A stretch of DNA of 64,000 nucleotides from Echinarachnius parma (GCA_037951105.1 JBAMJV010001854.1:1-64000), one strand, 5' to 3'; counted from the first letter of the stretch, positions 12,470-23,708 are shown. Translations and numbers: made by a program. The notes: generated from the letters alone by a model not told the origin.

Positions 12470-13012
12470 TTCTTCTTTTTCTTTTACTTTTTTTGTTGTT
12501 TTGGGTTGGGGGGGGGGGGGCAAAAACGCGTTTTGCCCCGCACTTTTTAATGGATTGGGGGTCGGCCGCCCCCCCCCCCCCCCCCACTTCCGGCGCCTAT
12601 ATTTGGAGGGGGTATCCCCCTCCCAAGGGGAATATTTTGCATTTATATACTTGAAATGGTGCAATTTGGTGCACTTCATGCCATACTTGTGAAGGAAATT
12701 TAGAATCCGAGTTATAAAAAAAAGAGTGAAATGTCTATGCTCTTATCAGATGTTTAAAACAAACTGAGGTAGTCTATTCGCGCGCGAAGCGCGCAGCGAA
12801 AATTGAAAATGGATGTATAAACTTGTTTTTGAACGTTAGCTCATACATTTGATTTTGTCTTTCCCACTCTTTTTTTATTTTATTTTTTTTTTTGGGGGGG
12901 GCTTTTTGGGGGGGCAAAATTGCGTTTTGCCCCCCCACTTTTTGGATTGGGGGGGGGGGGGGGGGGGGGCGGCCGCCCCCCCTGCCCCCCCACTTCCGGC
13001 GCCTATGACCAT
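12470..13012 (+). repeat. Poly-G/poly-C repeats with CGCGTTTTGCCCC core
   Basis: Two units (about 12470-12600 and 12880-13012) share a G run, a CAAAAC/TGCGTTTTGCCCC core, a C run and the end CACTTCCGGCGCCTAT. A third unit is at 10325-10430. The same family is likely related to repeat K, whose end is also a GGCGC-CGGAAG motif. Confidence 0.7.
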
Positions 13013-13277
13013 GGGATATTATATCCTTTCCTTCCTCAATATAAGAACAAGGAATTAAATTCAAATAAAATTAAAACAAAATACTGAATGTCAATTAAAC
13101 AACGTGGAAGTGTTGGACATTTACACAAAGAATCTGATATGTTTCATTAAACAGGATAATAATGGTCTACCCAATTCATCTGCAATTGTAATACTCTGGG
13201 GGAATTGCTTATTTCCTATAGGCTTATACACAAACAAACACATTTGTCCCCCTCCCCATAGCTTTCTCTAGCTCAAT

Positions 13278-13887
13278 GATATACCCCATCCTACATTCCA
13301 CCTCTTTCTCCACCCCCCCCCCCCCCCCCCCCCCCTCCTCCTTCTATCTCTGGTGACAATGACACAATGAACATAATACAAATCATTCAGAAGTATTCTG
13401 CATAGTTTTAAGTATAATCGTATGCATGTATCTTCATTAACTCCCTAAGATGTATGAGTACCTATACAATGCATTCCACACTTATATTAATACATTGATG
13501 CACAACAAATAAATGTATGCACAAATCAGTAGATCCGATTCTACGAGTACAATGTGTTGTAAGATTGAGTCGAACGTGGCATTCAAAGGGTTGTTGGCAG
13601 TCTAAATAATAAAAAAAAAATGGGGAAGTAGAAAATGTAAAGATAGGAGGAAATATTAACTATTTTTTCTTCTACCATGTAATGTGCATTTCAGCAATGC
13701 AAGTATTCGTGTGTAGCGATTGCGAAATATGTTGATCGTGCATGTTCTGATCTCGTGTATTGCGCAATATACTTTACCTTGTAGCTGTGTATTGCGACAT
13801 AATGAAGGGTGACGGGGCATTATAAAGGCCTATACCAGGTCCCAGTAGGAAGTGCCTTTATTTTTACAACCGGTATTTCTCTCGTAT
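13278..13887 (+). repeat. Direct 0.6-kb duplicate, copy 2
   Basis: Same unit as 6361-6972, 6.9 kb away and in the same orientation, with the poly-C tract extended to about 23 C. It is either a dispersed repeat without obvious termini or a segmental copy. Confidence 0.85.
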
Positions 13888-14629
13888 AATTGGCAGCCCA
13901 AGGGGTGGGGGGGGGGGGGGGGGGGTTTAAGCCCCTAACCCCCCCCCCCCCCCCGTAGATCCGCCACTGCATGCAACCTTGTCTAACCGGACTTTACCTT
14001 CCATATATTATAGCATTTTTCTAGGTTTTAAGAAATACTTCAATAATTAATGTCATTATAAATTATATTTAATTCGATGAAACATTATTTTGTTAAATAT
14101 GTTGCGATATTCTGTTTATCTTCCAAATATTTGGTCTCAAATTAAACACCATGCTTATCACTAAAAATTTCTCTTGTGAGTATCACATTCAGACCATATT
14201 TTGTTCTGTTTATGCATAAGGTTATTTGAACTGCAAGTTTAATACATTCGATATTTGTGTCTATTAACCAATAAAGATATTATTTTTTTTACCATTATAA
14301 TAATGGTAGAAAATTAATATCTTATTGGTAAAAATTATCCATTTAGAGACTGATGTGGTTAATTTAAAGGATACTTTCATGTATTTAAAGTTTCTGTTGC
14401 GCGCTATCCACTTTATATAAATTAATAATTTGTGTACAAATGTTCTAAGTAAGTATTTTCAGAGATAGCTGGTACATGTACTGAAGTTGTAACCTACGTG
14501 CATACGCCTTTGAATGAATTGCTACTTATTGTTATGAAGATTTAAAAATGGGAAAATTAGTTGCCAGTTAAACAATAAACCATCGTACTAAAGTTGCTGT
14601 AATGCAAAGTTTACAAGAGTAAAACGAAC

Positions 14630-14699
14630 CTGTTAAAGCCATTGCCCTGCTGAACTCGTCTTTGAGAATATTTAATAATTCTTTCAGCCCGTCTTCACC
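14630..14699 (-). CDS. HAO1: HAO1-like, exon 8
   Basis: Acceptor TTGAAG|GGT, phase 0. It encodes GEDGLKELLNILKDEFSRAM followed by ALTG, matching the family's C-terminal helix (GxxGVxxxLxxLxxEFxxAMALSG). The donor GTTCGT is weak. Reading through would add about 16 unrelated residues before a stop, so a final exon for the C-terminal tail is expected below 14630. One candidate after a TACTTAG acceptor near 11530 would end in a stop within 12 codons, but its sequence is not convincing. Confidence 0.85.
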
Positions 14700-14753
14700 C
14701 TTCAATCAAATCAAAGAAAATTGGTTGTTAATACCGATAACATATACGGTATG

Positions 14754-15305
14754 TTGTGTCACATCCCAAAAAACGGAACGGGGCACTTCCCAAAATATAG
14801 TAACAAAATGAGTATATATGTATATCGGATAGAGTGTCTTTTCCAATGAAAAACGATACCAAGAACAGTCATTTTGGTCGTGTAGTTTTTGGTTTAGGGC
14901 GCTGTGAGTATAACACCATGTCAGGTTCCCATTTTTGCCAATTTTTTACCAAGTCAGTGCCTGATAAATCGCACTTACTGCCCATCATACCGTTGAACAC
15001 GCCAGCATTCCGCGCGCCATTGTTAGTGTGCACTCAGCCGTGTGCCGAGAGAATGGGCATGGTTGTTCGATGGTATTACGGGCTGGAAGTGCGATTTAAC
15101 TGGGTAACTGGTAACTTGGTAAAAAATGACAAAAATAGGCACCCGACATGGTGTCACTCACAGCGCCCTAAAACAAAAACTACACGACCAAAATTACTGT
15201 TCTTGGTATCGTTTTTCATTGGAAAAGATGTCCGATGGACATGTAATAATTGTGGTAATATATTTTGGGAAGTGCCCCGTTCCGTTTTTTGGGGCCACCC
15301 TGTAT
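14754..15305 (+). mobile_element. MITE-D, palindromic element (550 bp)
   Basis: A foldback: AACGGAACGGGGCACTTCCC on the left pairs with GGGAAGTGCCCCGTTCCGTT on the right, and inner arms around CCAAGAACAG also pair. The right tip is GGCCACCCTG followed by TA; the left tip is degraded. The 157-aa open frame across it (14834-15307) comes from palindromic sequence, not a gene. It lies in HAO intron 7. Confidence 0.82.
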
Positions 15306-15689
15306 AGTAACATTGTCCAAATCCTCAAAACTTATTAGGAACTCTAGTGGTTCTATCATACCTTATCATAATCATATTAACAATAAAAGCACAGGAAAAG
15401 TTTCGTTTTTTCAAATTTCCATTTCGTTCGAAAGATATTTACGATTGAAGTATTCCCATATGAAATTGTCTACGGGGTAATTTAAGCCGTGTACAAAGTA
15501 AGTGCACTAAGTTAGTGAATATCACTTTGCATTTTCGCTCATATCTCAGCGAAAAAACATCAAATTAACGTGAATTTTCACACATTTCCATGATTACTTT
15601 GTGGACATATCAGATCACACCAATACACATTTGATTAATCACTCATCGCTTTTTGCACTTGTCAACACAGTTACTATAGATCCCTTTAA
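15306..15689 (+). mobile_element. MITE-C, left end lost
   Basis: Begins TAGTAACATTGTCCAAATCC at the end of the MITE-D element and ends AGATCCCTTTAA. The outer TTAAAGGGAC is missing, presumably lost where the two elements meet. Confidence 0.75.
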
Positions 15690-15852
15690 GTTTTTTACGA
15701 ATGCCTTTAATTTACTAATAAGTATCCAAACCTAAAAATCACAGCTGTATTATACAAACACGGCAGAAAACAAAATGGCGCGTAAGAACAACGAGTGTTG
15801 ATTGGCTGCCGAACAGGTAACGGCAAATTCATCTTTGCCTGTTAAGCCTGGC

Positions 15853-16068
15853 ACAGACAGAGCCGACTCGACCCGACTCGACCCGACCCGACTGGTTTCA
15901 ATCAGGCTAGAGTTGGGCCCGGTCGGTCGGATCCGATTCATCGTGTTCAATCGGACCCAACTGACATCCAACTGTATCTCGACTGGCAAAATGTGTGTCG
16001 CGAGGCACTGCAAACTGAGCCGATCCGAATGAAAACCAGTCGGATCGGGTCGAGTCGGCTCTGTCTGC
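15853..16068 (+). mobile_element. MITE-H, copy 1
   Basis: Inverted ends CAGACAGAGCCGACTCGACC and GGTCGAGTCGGCTCTGTCTG enclose about 170 bp. A second copy is at 21296-21502. It lies in HAO intron 7. Confidence 0.8.
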
Positions 16069-16506
16069 GGTGGACTTCACTGTGTAGAACCGACTGGGAG
16101 TGTAGTCGTACAATTCATTACAATTCATAATCATTAACTATTTATTTATATAAAATGATGACGTCATAATTAAGGGAAATTGAGCATTCCTATTGGTTGA
16201 TTACTGATGCTTAATCCGGTATAGTAAATGGTAAAGTTATAGTGCATATGCACTATAACTGCGCAGGGGGTGGCCTTGGAGTGCGTAATGTGCGCTTGTG
16301 CGCTTGTTCTTGAATGGGGAAAATGCGCAGAGCGCGCAATTATGTTTAATACGCGCTGGCCCTTGTACAAAGCAGGGCCGACGAGAGAACACTCACAATT
16401 TGAGCAAGGTCAATTTGGGTTTATCATCATGATAACAAAATCAGTTCCCCAAAATAATCATCTTATATAACAAATAGTACATGATTCCTGTCGTTAAATA
16501 TTGCAT

Positions 16507-16618
16507 AATAGACACCTCTACATTTTTAATTTCTCTCGTGCGATTATATTGCACTCGGCCTGCGGCCTCGATGCAATATAATCGCTCTCGAGAAATTAAA
16601 AATGTATCGTTGTCTATT
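16507..16618. repeat. Compact hairpin element
   Basis: AATAGACACCTCTACATTTT pairs with AAAATGTATCGTTGTCTATT and the pairing continues through CGATTATATTGCA to a GCCTGCGGCC centre. The ends AATAGAC/GTCTATT resemble MITE-F tips. Confidence 0.75.
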
Positions 16619-16666
16619 CTGGTATATTCAACTCCAAACCATGCACTATTTGTATAATAATCAACT

Positions 16667-17190
16667 TTAAGGGTGGAATTCTCATCAAAAGATTAAATTT
16701 AGCCCGGGTTAATTTTGTATGGAGCGCCGAACTGCAAACAATGCGCACTTATTTCTAAATGCGCGCTTGTTGATAGATATGCGCACTCATCCTTCATAAA
16801 CGCAACACAAAACATATGAATAGACCATTGCGCCTGACGCTTATTTTTACGCTAAACTGGCAAGAAGAAAGTATGAAAAAAGTATGCAGGAACTTGACAA
16901 TAATCGTTGATTTTGCCAGATTTATTTGAATTTTCATATAAATAACAAGGACTCATCTTGCGGGGAAACCTCCAAACTTCCGCTGTCAAAATCGAGTGTA
17001 GAAAGCGCTAAATGAATGAAGAAAAAAATAAGATAAGTGCCAACGGAGACTATGGTGGCAAAGCAGTAACTACCCGGCTTTCCATAAAACAGTTGGTTAA
17101 ATGTAACCTACTTCTGACGTAAAACGACGCGAAACGACGCCATTTAGCACTGTGCTAAATTTAACCTTTTGATCAGAATTCCACCCTAAA
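16667..17190 (+). mobile_element. MITE-I, 0.5 kb
   Basis: Terminal inverted repeats of about 34 bp: AGGGTGGAATTCTCATCAAA on the left, TTTGATCAGAATTCCACCCT on the right, then paired TTAAATTTAGC inward. No ORF. It lies in HAO intron 7. Confidence 0.8.
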
Positions 17191-17292
17191 TAACAAAGAA
17201 TGATACTACGAAACTGCATCACATTTATGAATTAATGTTTTATAGTTTGATGGCATAAATCAATTATAAAAATCACTTTAAATTATGCTTAC

Positions 17293-17454
17293 ATCACAAG
17301 CGATTCCATAGAGGGCAGGCCTGCCGATGAACACGGCCCGTGCTCCCAGTGCGAGGGCCTTGAGGATATCAGTCCATGTTCGTACACCGCCATCGACATA
17401 GACCTCGACGTGCGTATCGCGGACCGCATCCACCACCTCAGGAAGGGCATCGAG
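17293..17454 (-). CDS. HAO1: HAO1-like, exon 7 (FMN phosphate site)
   Basis: Acceptor GATGTAG|CTC, phase 0. It encodes [11 protein letters not shown], then [20 protein letters not shown] and [17 protein letters not shown]. The DGGVR and GRP elements hold the FMN phosphate in this family and are intact. The donor is GAT|GTAAGC. Confidence 0.93.
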
Positions 17455-18211
17455 CTACATCAGAAAACAACAAGCAACACACAAAAATAAAATCAGGCGA
17501 ACCAACCATGCAAATAACCAACAAACAAACATACAAACAAACAAACATCATACCAAGATCGGACATCTCGATGAGACAAGAGATCTGCGAGGGATTTCTT
17601 TTGTTCCTCATAGCAGATACCATGTACATATTTAGTGCTTAATTACAAATTAAACTTAGTTCAGTGAGGGTTTTGAATTTTTGATTAATTTTAGTGTAAA
17701 CAAATTCTCTCTATATAAGATGATTAGATTAATTAAACGTTATTCTTATTATCTCAGTTTGTTGTGTAACTTGCGTATGGTCTGGATGAGTAGTTTTTCT
17801 GTACAGGGGTTTGCCTCACGAAACTCTAAAATGGGGGACTTAAGAGCTGACTGCAAGCACAAAATGTAGGATCTTTGGAATTGGAGCTACAAAAACCCTG
17901 AAACGGGAGTTAAGGGGTCTAAGGAGCAGACTAAAACTACAAAATACATGGACTTGGAGCTACCAAAGACCTACGGAAACCATCAAATGGTGGTCCAAGG
18001 AGATGACTAGAAGAAGAATAATGGACTTGCGATACTCAACTACCTAGCCAAGTCAGTCTGGGGGTCTATGGAGCGGCAATTTCTGATAATCGGGTATCTT
18101 GAGAGCGGCAATCGGGTGTGAAAACGGGGGTCTTGTAAGCGGCACATACCCGTCTTACATTATACATGAGTGCCACCCCCCCCCCCCCCCCCCCCCCCCC
18201 CGCACGTAGTT

Positions 18212-18903
18212 CCCGTGTAGGCTGGCATTGCTCTGGCTGCTTGTGTGACGTGCACCAAATCGCACCATTTCAAGTATATAAATGCACAATCTCCCCCCGT
18301 GGGAGGGGGATACCCCCTCCCAAACCCCTTCTGGCTCTGCCCCAGCCCTCGGTCGCTTCGCTCCCTCGGGACGCATTCTTGGCTGTATAGGCTATGTTGT
18401 TGGATCGTACATAATGTGGCATAATTATGGTTTATTTTGGAACTGTGTATGACACTAAATACAATAGTTGTCGGTTGTGTGTGTGTGTTGGGGTGCATAT
18501 TTATTAGTATGTCAATTATTTGTTTTCTTCCTTAAAACATATATTTAAAATTTCTGGTCGATCAAATCATAACACGCTTTCCCAGATACAATTAATCTTA
18601 AGCCCGAATTCCCTATCTAGATATGCACCAGATTGCACAATTTAAAGTCCAAAAATGAAAAATCTCCCTACCGTGGGAGGGGGGACATCCCCCTCCCACA
18701 ACCTCCCCCCGCTCAATCACTTCACTCCCTCGGGCTCGGTCGCTTCGCTCCCTCGCAATGTCTCACTCTCACCTCTGGCCTCAAAGTTGGCAACCTTGTG
18801 AGTATGGTTGGGCATGAGCCCCTACACAAACAAATCGTGAGTCCCCTTAGGTCTTTGCCCCCCCCCCCCCCCCCAATCCAAAACTGCTTCCGGCGCGCCT
18901 GTG
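18212..18903 (-). repeat. Dispersed repeat K, copy 2 (inverted)
   Basis: Same order of blocks as 9592-10231 read on the minus strand, ending CTTCCGGCGCGCCTG at 18903. It lies in HAO intron 6. A run of 26 C (18176-18201) abuts it. Confidence 0.8.
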
Positions 18904-19256
18904 CTCAGTCCCTGGCCACTGGGGAGTGAGGACCATATAATTCAACGCATTATACTGTGCAATTTCAACTGCCCGATGAGCATAAAGCCAACGAGAAGTC
19001 CGGAATTGGGTGCAGCAACAAAGTTTATTGTCAACACAGTCACTATATATGGACCCCTTTAAAGTTTTCTTATACACATCTACAAACAGGGATACGCTCA
19101 ACACCTGTCCACTGGGGAGTAAGGACAATATAATTCAACGCATTATAGTGTGTAATAATTAACTCCAAGATGAGCATACAGCAAACGAGTAGCGACAAAT
19201 TAGGTGCAGCGGGATAGTTCGGCAATTATCACTGAATTACCTAGATCCCTAATATC

Positions 19257-19506
19257 AGTTCGGAATAACGAACCCGATTTCATTTTCGGACTAACGAACC
19301 TTCGGAATAACGAATCCGATTTAATTTTCAGATCAATGAACCTTCGTCATAACGAACCCGATTTTATTTTCGGAATAACGAATCTTCGGAATATCGAATC
19401 CGATTCATTTTCGGAATAACGAACCTTCGGAATAACCGAACCTTGGGAATAACCGAACATTCGGAATAACCGAACCTTCGGAATAACCGAACCTTCGGAA
19501 TAACGA
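19257..19506 (+). repeat. GGAATAACGAA satellite array
   Basis: Repeats of CGGAATAACGAACC alternate with GATTTxATTTTCGG spacers at first, then shorten to CGGAATAACCGAACCTT units near the right end. It lies just inside HAO intron 6 next to exon 6. Confidence 0.88.
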
Positions 19507-19530
19507 GCTGTAACCCTTTGACCAACTTAC

Positions 19531-19622
19531 CGGTGATATGGCGGTGTCCAGCTGCCTCCCTCCATGTGCTGAGACAAGGATCCCATCCACACCAGCCGCA
19601 ACGGCCTCTCGGGCCATATCGC
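19531..19622 (-). CDS. HAO1: HAO1-like, exon 6 (catalytic His)
   Basis: Acceptor TTACAG|GC completes Gly. It encodes GDMAREAVAAGVDGILVS followed by AHGGRQLD. The family signature here is SNHGxRQLD, containing the active-site base His and the substrate-binding Arg. Both are kept, but the Asn before the His is Ala. It ends CCG|GTAAGT in phase 0. A satellite-like array of GGAATAACGAA units (19257-19506) sits just inside the downstream intron. Confidence 0.92.
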
Positions 19623-19754
19623 CTGTAAGAAGTGGAACAAAGTGTGGCTTATTCTTAATATATTCAAAACGAGATATATATAAATATTCCCAAAGTCTTT
19701 TAATACTTCCATGAGGGAATACGATGGGGACATGAAGTGTGATATGGGAAGTGT

Positions 19755-19915
19755 GTCATGGTATGTGTGTGTATGTGTGCGGGCGTGCTTGCTTGTTCGT
19801 GTGTTTTCGTGTGTGCATATACGTACGTGTGTGTGTGTGTGTGTTTGTTTGTGTGTGCGTGCGTTGCATTTTTGTGCGTATGTGTATGTGTGCGTGTATG
19901 TGTGCGCGTGCGTAT
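19755..19915 (+). repeat. TG-rich microsatellite
   Basis: Imperfect TG repeat with many CG and TATG interruptions, in HAO intron 5 between exon 6 and the MITE-A copy. Confidence 0.9.
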
Positions 19916-19957
19916 TGTGTTGGGGCGGGTTCGGACCCTCGAACCTTATACCTTCAG

Positions 19958-20492
19958 TTAAAGGGATAATTTAATTTTGGTAAAGAGTCTAAGTAAAGTT
20001 TTGGTCAAACTTAATTTTTGTAACCAAAACCTGCACCATTACATTGCAAACTAACAGTTATAACTCCACCATGCTCAAAAGGAATACAAAAATTACAAAC
20101 GACTAAGTAAAAAGCCCGTTATCATTTAAGAAGAGCTGTTAAAACCCAAGAGGACGCTTTCTAAAAACTCATTGGTTTCAACCATTTTAAATAAAATATT
20201 GTGCATGTGATGTTTTGTGGAAATAGTGTTAAGATAGAGAGACAATCAACAACTATTTGAAAACCTCTTTTGTAAACTATTGCAAAGTGTAATAACTGTG
20301 GGATCCGACATTTATTCCGATCGAATATATTTATTGATATTTCAACTGTTTCTGAACCGATTTTGATCAAATAAAGTTGATACTGTCTTTAAAATTGTAT
20401 GCTCTTTCAAATTTGACACTCAGTTTTTCATTAGCTCACACAAAATTATTTTGCGTAGCGCCCTCTATACCAAAACTCAACTATCCCTTTAA
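19958..20492 (+). mobile_element. MITE-A, full copy in HAO intron 5
   Basis: Bounded by TTAAAGGGATAAT and ACTATCCCTTTAA. The internal palindrome has decayed to GTGGGATCCGAC. It lies between HAO exons 6 and 5. Confidence 0.86.
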
Positions 20493-20573
20493 CTGTACGA
20501 TTCACTACGTTCCAGTAATGATGGTAATTGGTAATATATCAAGAGCGTAAATAAGAAGCTAACGTGATAACAC

Positions 20574-20655
20574 GCCTTTGACGACTACTACGGGTTTCCG
20601 CACTATGTTTATCCATCCAGGTGATGCTCTCCCAGGCCACGTGACAGAGTTAGCT
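20574..20655 (-). pseudogene. Partial decayed duplicate of HAO exon 5
   Basis: About 80 bp closely match the 3' half of exon 5 (20762-20838) in the same orientation, and the similarity appears to run into the donor region. Relative to the real exon it has a 5-bp insertion after CACGTGG and several substitutions, so the WESITWIK frame is broken and the donor GT context is changed. It is a tandem exon-fragment duplication that could not replace exon 5. The duplication breakpoint towards the exon's 5' side is obscured by unrelated sequence. Confidence 0.7.
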
Positions 20656-20752
20656 ACATACGTACTACGTACCGCGGTTGGGAATTGAATCTAAGACTTT
20701 CTTATCAGAAGAAGAAGACCCGAACCAATATACGACTAAATGAATTACCCAC

Positions 20753-20928
20753 CTGACAAAACGCCCTTGACGACTATGGGTATCCGCGCTATGCTCTTAA
20801 TCCAGGTGATGCTCTCCCACGTGGCAGAGTTATCTGCCATCATGTTGTACTCCCAGAGGAAGATATCCCCGGACGTCCTGGCTTGTTTGACCTCTTCCTC
20901 GACCTCAATCATGTTCATGTTGACGCAC
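20753..20928 (-). CDS. HAO1: HAO1-like, exon 5
   Basis: Acceptor TATATAG|G completes a Val codon. It encodes the loop 4/beta-5 region, reaching SATWESITWIKSIARIPIVV (family SWEDIxWLRxLTxLPIV) and the KGVLSG strand whose Lys binds the flavin. The donor is TCAG|GTGGGT. A decayed duplicate of the 3' half lies about 100 bp further on in the intron (20574-20655). Confidence 0.92.
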
Positions 20929-21295
20929 CTATATAATGATACATCTTTCATTAAACAACGGAAATTTCATTGTATATATACTATATTAGGGTCCATGTAC
21001 TAGCGTACTCCTATTAAAGTCGAAAGACAATGCTTATTTACATCTGAGGCTGACAGTAAGCATGGTAAGTTACTATATTATATATAAATTAATCCTGTTA
21101 TATTCGCGGAAATCGCAAGTGATATATAATAACTAATTGCACTCATTTTGTAAACAGTTCAAATGCGCACACTTCAATCATAAACATCTTTATAAAAAAA
21201 AAAAATCGGAAAAAGTGAAATCCATTTCATCCTTTTATTGGCATGATGAGTAATACGAAAGTAATGAAAACTGCTAAATTTAGTCCGTTGATATT

Positions 21296-21502
21296 AACTC
21301 GACCCGATCCGACCGGTTTCCAGTCAGGCTAGAGTCAGTTTCGCTCATTCGGAGCCGATTCAACATGTTTATTTGGCCTCGAATGACCTCCGACTGGCTT
21401 TTCAAGAATGGCCAAACCGGAGTCCTGAGGCAACGTTTACTGAGTCGATCCGACTGAAAATCAGTTGGATCGGGTCAAGTCGGCTCTGTATGCCATGTTT
21501 AG
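21296..21502 (+). mobile_element. MITE-H, copy 2
   Basis: Same order of blocks as 15853-16068: CTCGACCCGATCCGACCGG at the left, CGGATCGGGTC-like sequence and AAGTCGGCTCTGTATG at the right. The left tip is worn. It lies in HAO intron 4. Confidence 0.75.
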
Positions 21503-21626
21503 GCATTATACTGCAATTCTGTAATAATGTTATTTGATTTATCGAGCTCATTTTTAGTACTTTCAAGAACTGACGAAATTTGTGGTGTGTATTACAGATG
21601 AAATTAATAATAAGGACGAAGCTTAC

Positions 21627-21741
21627 ACTAGCTGTGAGTAGAATTCTTTCTTCTTCTCGTCTTTTACTTCTTCGAAGATGTCAAATCTCATCTCCCCTCG
21701 CCTCTTCCCGCATTCGGCAAAGTCAACCGTGACCAGAAGGG
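21627..21741 (-). CDS. HAO1: HAO1-like, exon 4 (divergent loop region)
   Basis: Acceptor TTTTAG|CC. It begins with the conserved LLVTVD strand whose Thr contacts FMN. The family's following TPxLGRRxxDxRNxF stretch is replaced by FAECGKRRGEMRFDI, which keeps the Arg pair but loses the Thr-Pro. The rest is a Lys/Glu-rich segment ending at SQL. The donor is CTAGT|GTAAGC; using the GT two bases earlier would put a stop into exon 5, so GTAAGC is the right junction. Confidence 0.85.
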
Positions 21742-22794
21742 CTAAAATCAAAGATGAATGTAAATTAGAACTAACGAAAATTAGATGTATCGGTTCCCAT
21801 GGTGATGAAGATATAAGGTTGGCTTGCAGTCGCACCATGTAAGGAAGGGGGAGTGGATACTCCTGACAGAGGACTGTATGATCCTTTCCTGCGTAGTCCT
21901 AAAAAGGACTGTATGGTAGTCTTGGAAAGGACAGTTCGTTATACTCTCTCGGGTAGTCCTAAAAATGACTGTGATAGTCCGTGTATAAGGTTTGTTTGTA
22001 TTCTTTCCTGAGTTTTATTAAATGTATGTGGAAGTGTTGTGGCACAATTTGACAGGAGCTTGACTTCCAATCATGGGCTCTCGAGTTCGAAACTGATCGA
22101 GTTCTCGACATTAATGTACTTCAGCTAGGCATTTAATCATCAATGTTGTTTTCTACCAAGGGGTTTGAAATTGGTACACGGAACTTCGAAAAGCTGGGAA
22201 CGTGGTGGCGTAGGACAGTGTGAATTGAAAATATAAATTCATTTGATGGATTGTAGAGTCCCATTTCCCGTGCAAAGTTTTAGGTGGTCTTAGAGTGCTC
22301 CCATCTTCAAAAGGGTGGATAATTTGAATTTATACTGACTTCAGATATTCTGCAATTGTTTTTCTCCGAAAAATGCATTAAACAAAAAATGTAAATAAAA
22401 AAGAAATATCATTGGGAACGCCCCTTAAAAGTGCCCAAATGCTGTCCGCATTCCACAAAAGGCGTGTGACAGTATTACACGAGTGAGTTCGGATTTGTCT
22501 GTATAGTTGAACTCAACTTCCGTCTGCAATTACGTTATATTTGGCCACGCCCCCTAATCTCGAATTTTAAGGGACGAGGTTTAGCAAGTCATGTAGTGCT
22601 TTAAAATAGGTGGAAACACATGTACATTTTCTGGTACTGTGATTACCTTCTATACACACTCAGGTCGGAATATTGACTAAAGAGGATTTTGTAACGTTAT
22701 TGGTTGCCGTGCCCCCTCCCCCGTGTTTCTACGCCACCGTGCCCGCACGCCCATGGTATGTAGCCCCTTGATAACAAGTCAAACAAAGGTTTAC

Positions 22795-22965
22795 CTTGAT
22801 ATCCTGCTGCCTCTGCTCGTCTGAGGAACAGTTCTGTAATCTTCCTGTTCTTGTAGACGTAGGTCTGCATCATCCTTAGACCCGAAGGAGCTGCCTTGGC
22901 GATGTCCTCCAGCTGGACGTTGGCAGCGCTACTGACGGCCATCAGTAAACCGGAAGCAGCAGATG
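22795..22965 (-). CDS. HAO1: HAO1-like, exon 3
   Basis: Acceptor TTTAAG|CA completes an Ala codon. The exon encodes the segment after the DGE motif (SGLLMAVSSAANVQLEDIA), then the flavin-contacting QTYVYKNRKIT strand (family QLYxYKDR) and the helix ending in AEAAGYQ. It ends TCAAG|GTAAAC with one base left over. Length and order match the family. Confidence 0.9.
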
Positions 22966-23484
22966 CTTAAACGGAAACCACATGTAATTCTTTCCTTAAG
23001 GCGAAGTTCGATGCAATTGGACATATTCACATAAAAGGTGGAATAATTTCCAATAATTACGATTTTTTTATCAATTGATTCTTTAAAATGTCTCTATTGT
23101 GTCCTTTTCATGCTCAAATTTATTTCCAATAGGTATCATGTTATCTGTAAGACCTACTTTTTAATTTGCAATTTTTGTGTGTGGTACCTTGGATGCGTTA
23201 TACGTGCATTTAGTCTTTCAAAACAGTCAAAGTAAACATTTCCGAAGACCCTATTCATTATTCGTAAGAGTTAAAGGGAGCGTCGAGTATTGGTATTTTC
23301 CGAAGTGCCCCCCAAAAATTATTTGTAACGGGTTTGGTTGATTTCAATTCCATATGAAAGATCATCGAAAAAACATGGGAAATAATAATAATTCCCATTC
23401 AAATGCTCTAATTGTTGTGAAATTTGCTTTCAAAATATCATATAAAAGTGATTGACGTCCGGACATCACTTTTGACACTAACTC

Positions 23485-23525
23485 AAGAGAACGCTAGCGC
23501 GAAGCGCTAGCGTTCTAGGTTCTCC
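23485..23525. repeat. Short perfect palindrome
   Basis: GAACGCTAGCGC-GAA-GCGCTAGCGTTC with flanking AGA/TCT pairing, a very stable 13-bp stem. Part of a larger unidentified repeat from about 23275. Confidence 0.7.
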
Positions 23526-23708
23526 TAATACGGGACTGAAAATTAATATTGTTTGTGCACGCTAATTGTGCTTAAAACTATACATACGACACGGTACTTA
23601 CCACCGATTCACTCTCCAATATGTGATCCAACTATCGGGTGGATTAAAGTTATGATAATTTCCTCCATTCCGCTAAAAATCAGTGATTTATGCGCCTCCT
23701 CGACTTCT

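Noticed and set aside
6361..13887. Long terminal repeats of a retrovirus-like element
   Set aside because: The two 0.6-kb direct copies have no TG...CA ends, primer-binding site or gag/pol between them.
14834..15307. 157-codon open frame
   Set aside because: It spans both arms of the palindromic MITE-D, so its two ends are reverse complements of one another; no protein family recognised.
22030..22090. tRNA-like stretch with GAGTTCGAAAC (B-box-like)
   Set aside because: No cloverleaf could be drawn and the A box is poor; at best a decayed tRNA-derived SINE head.
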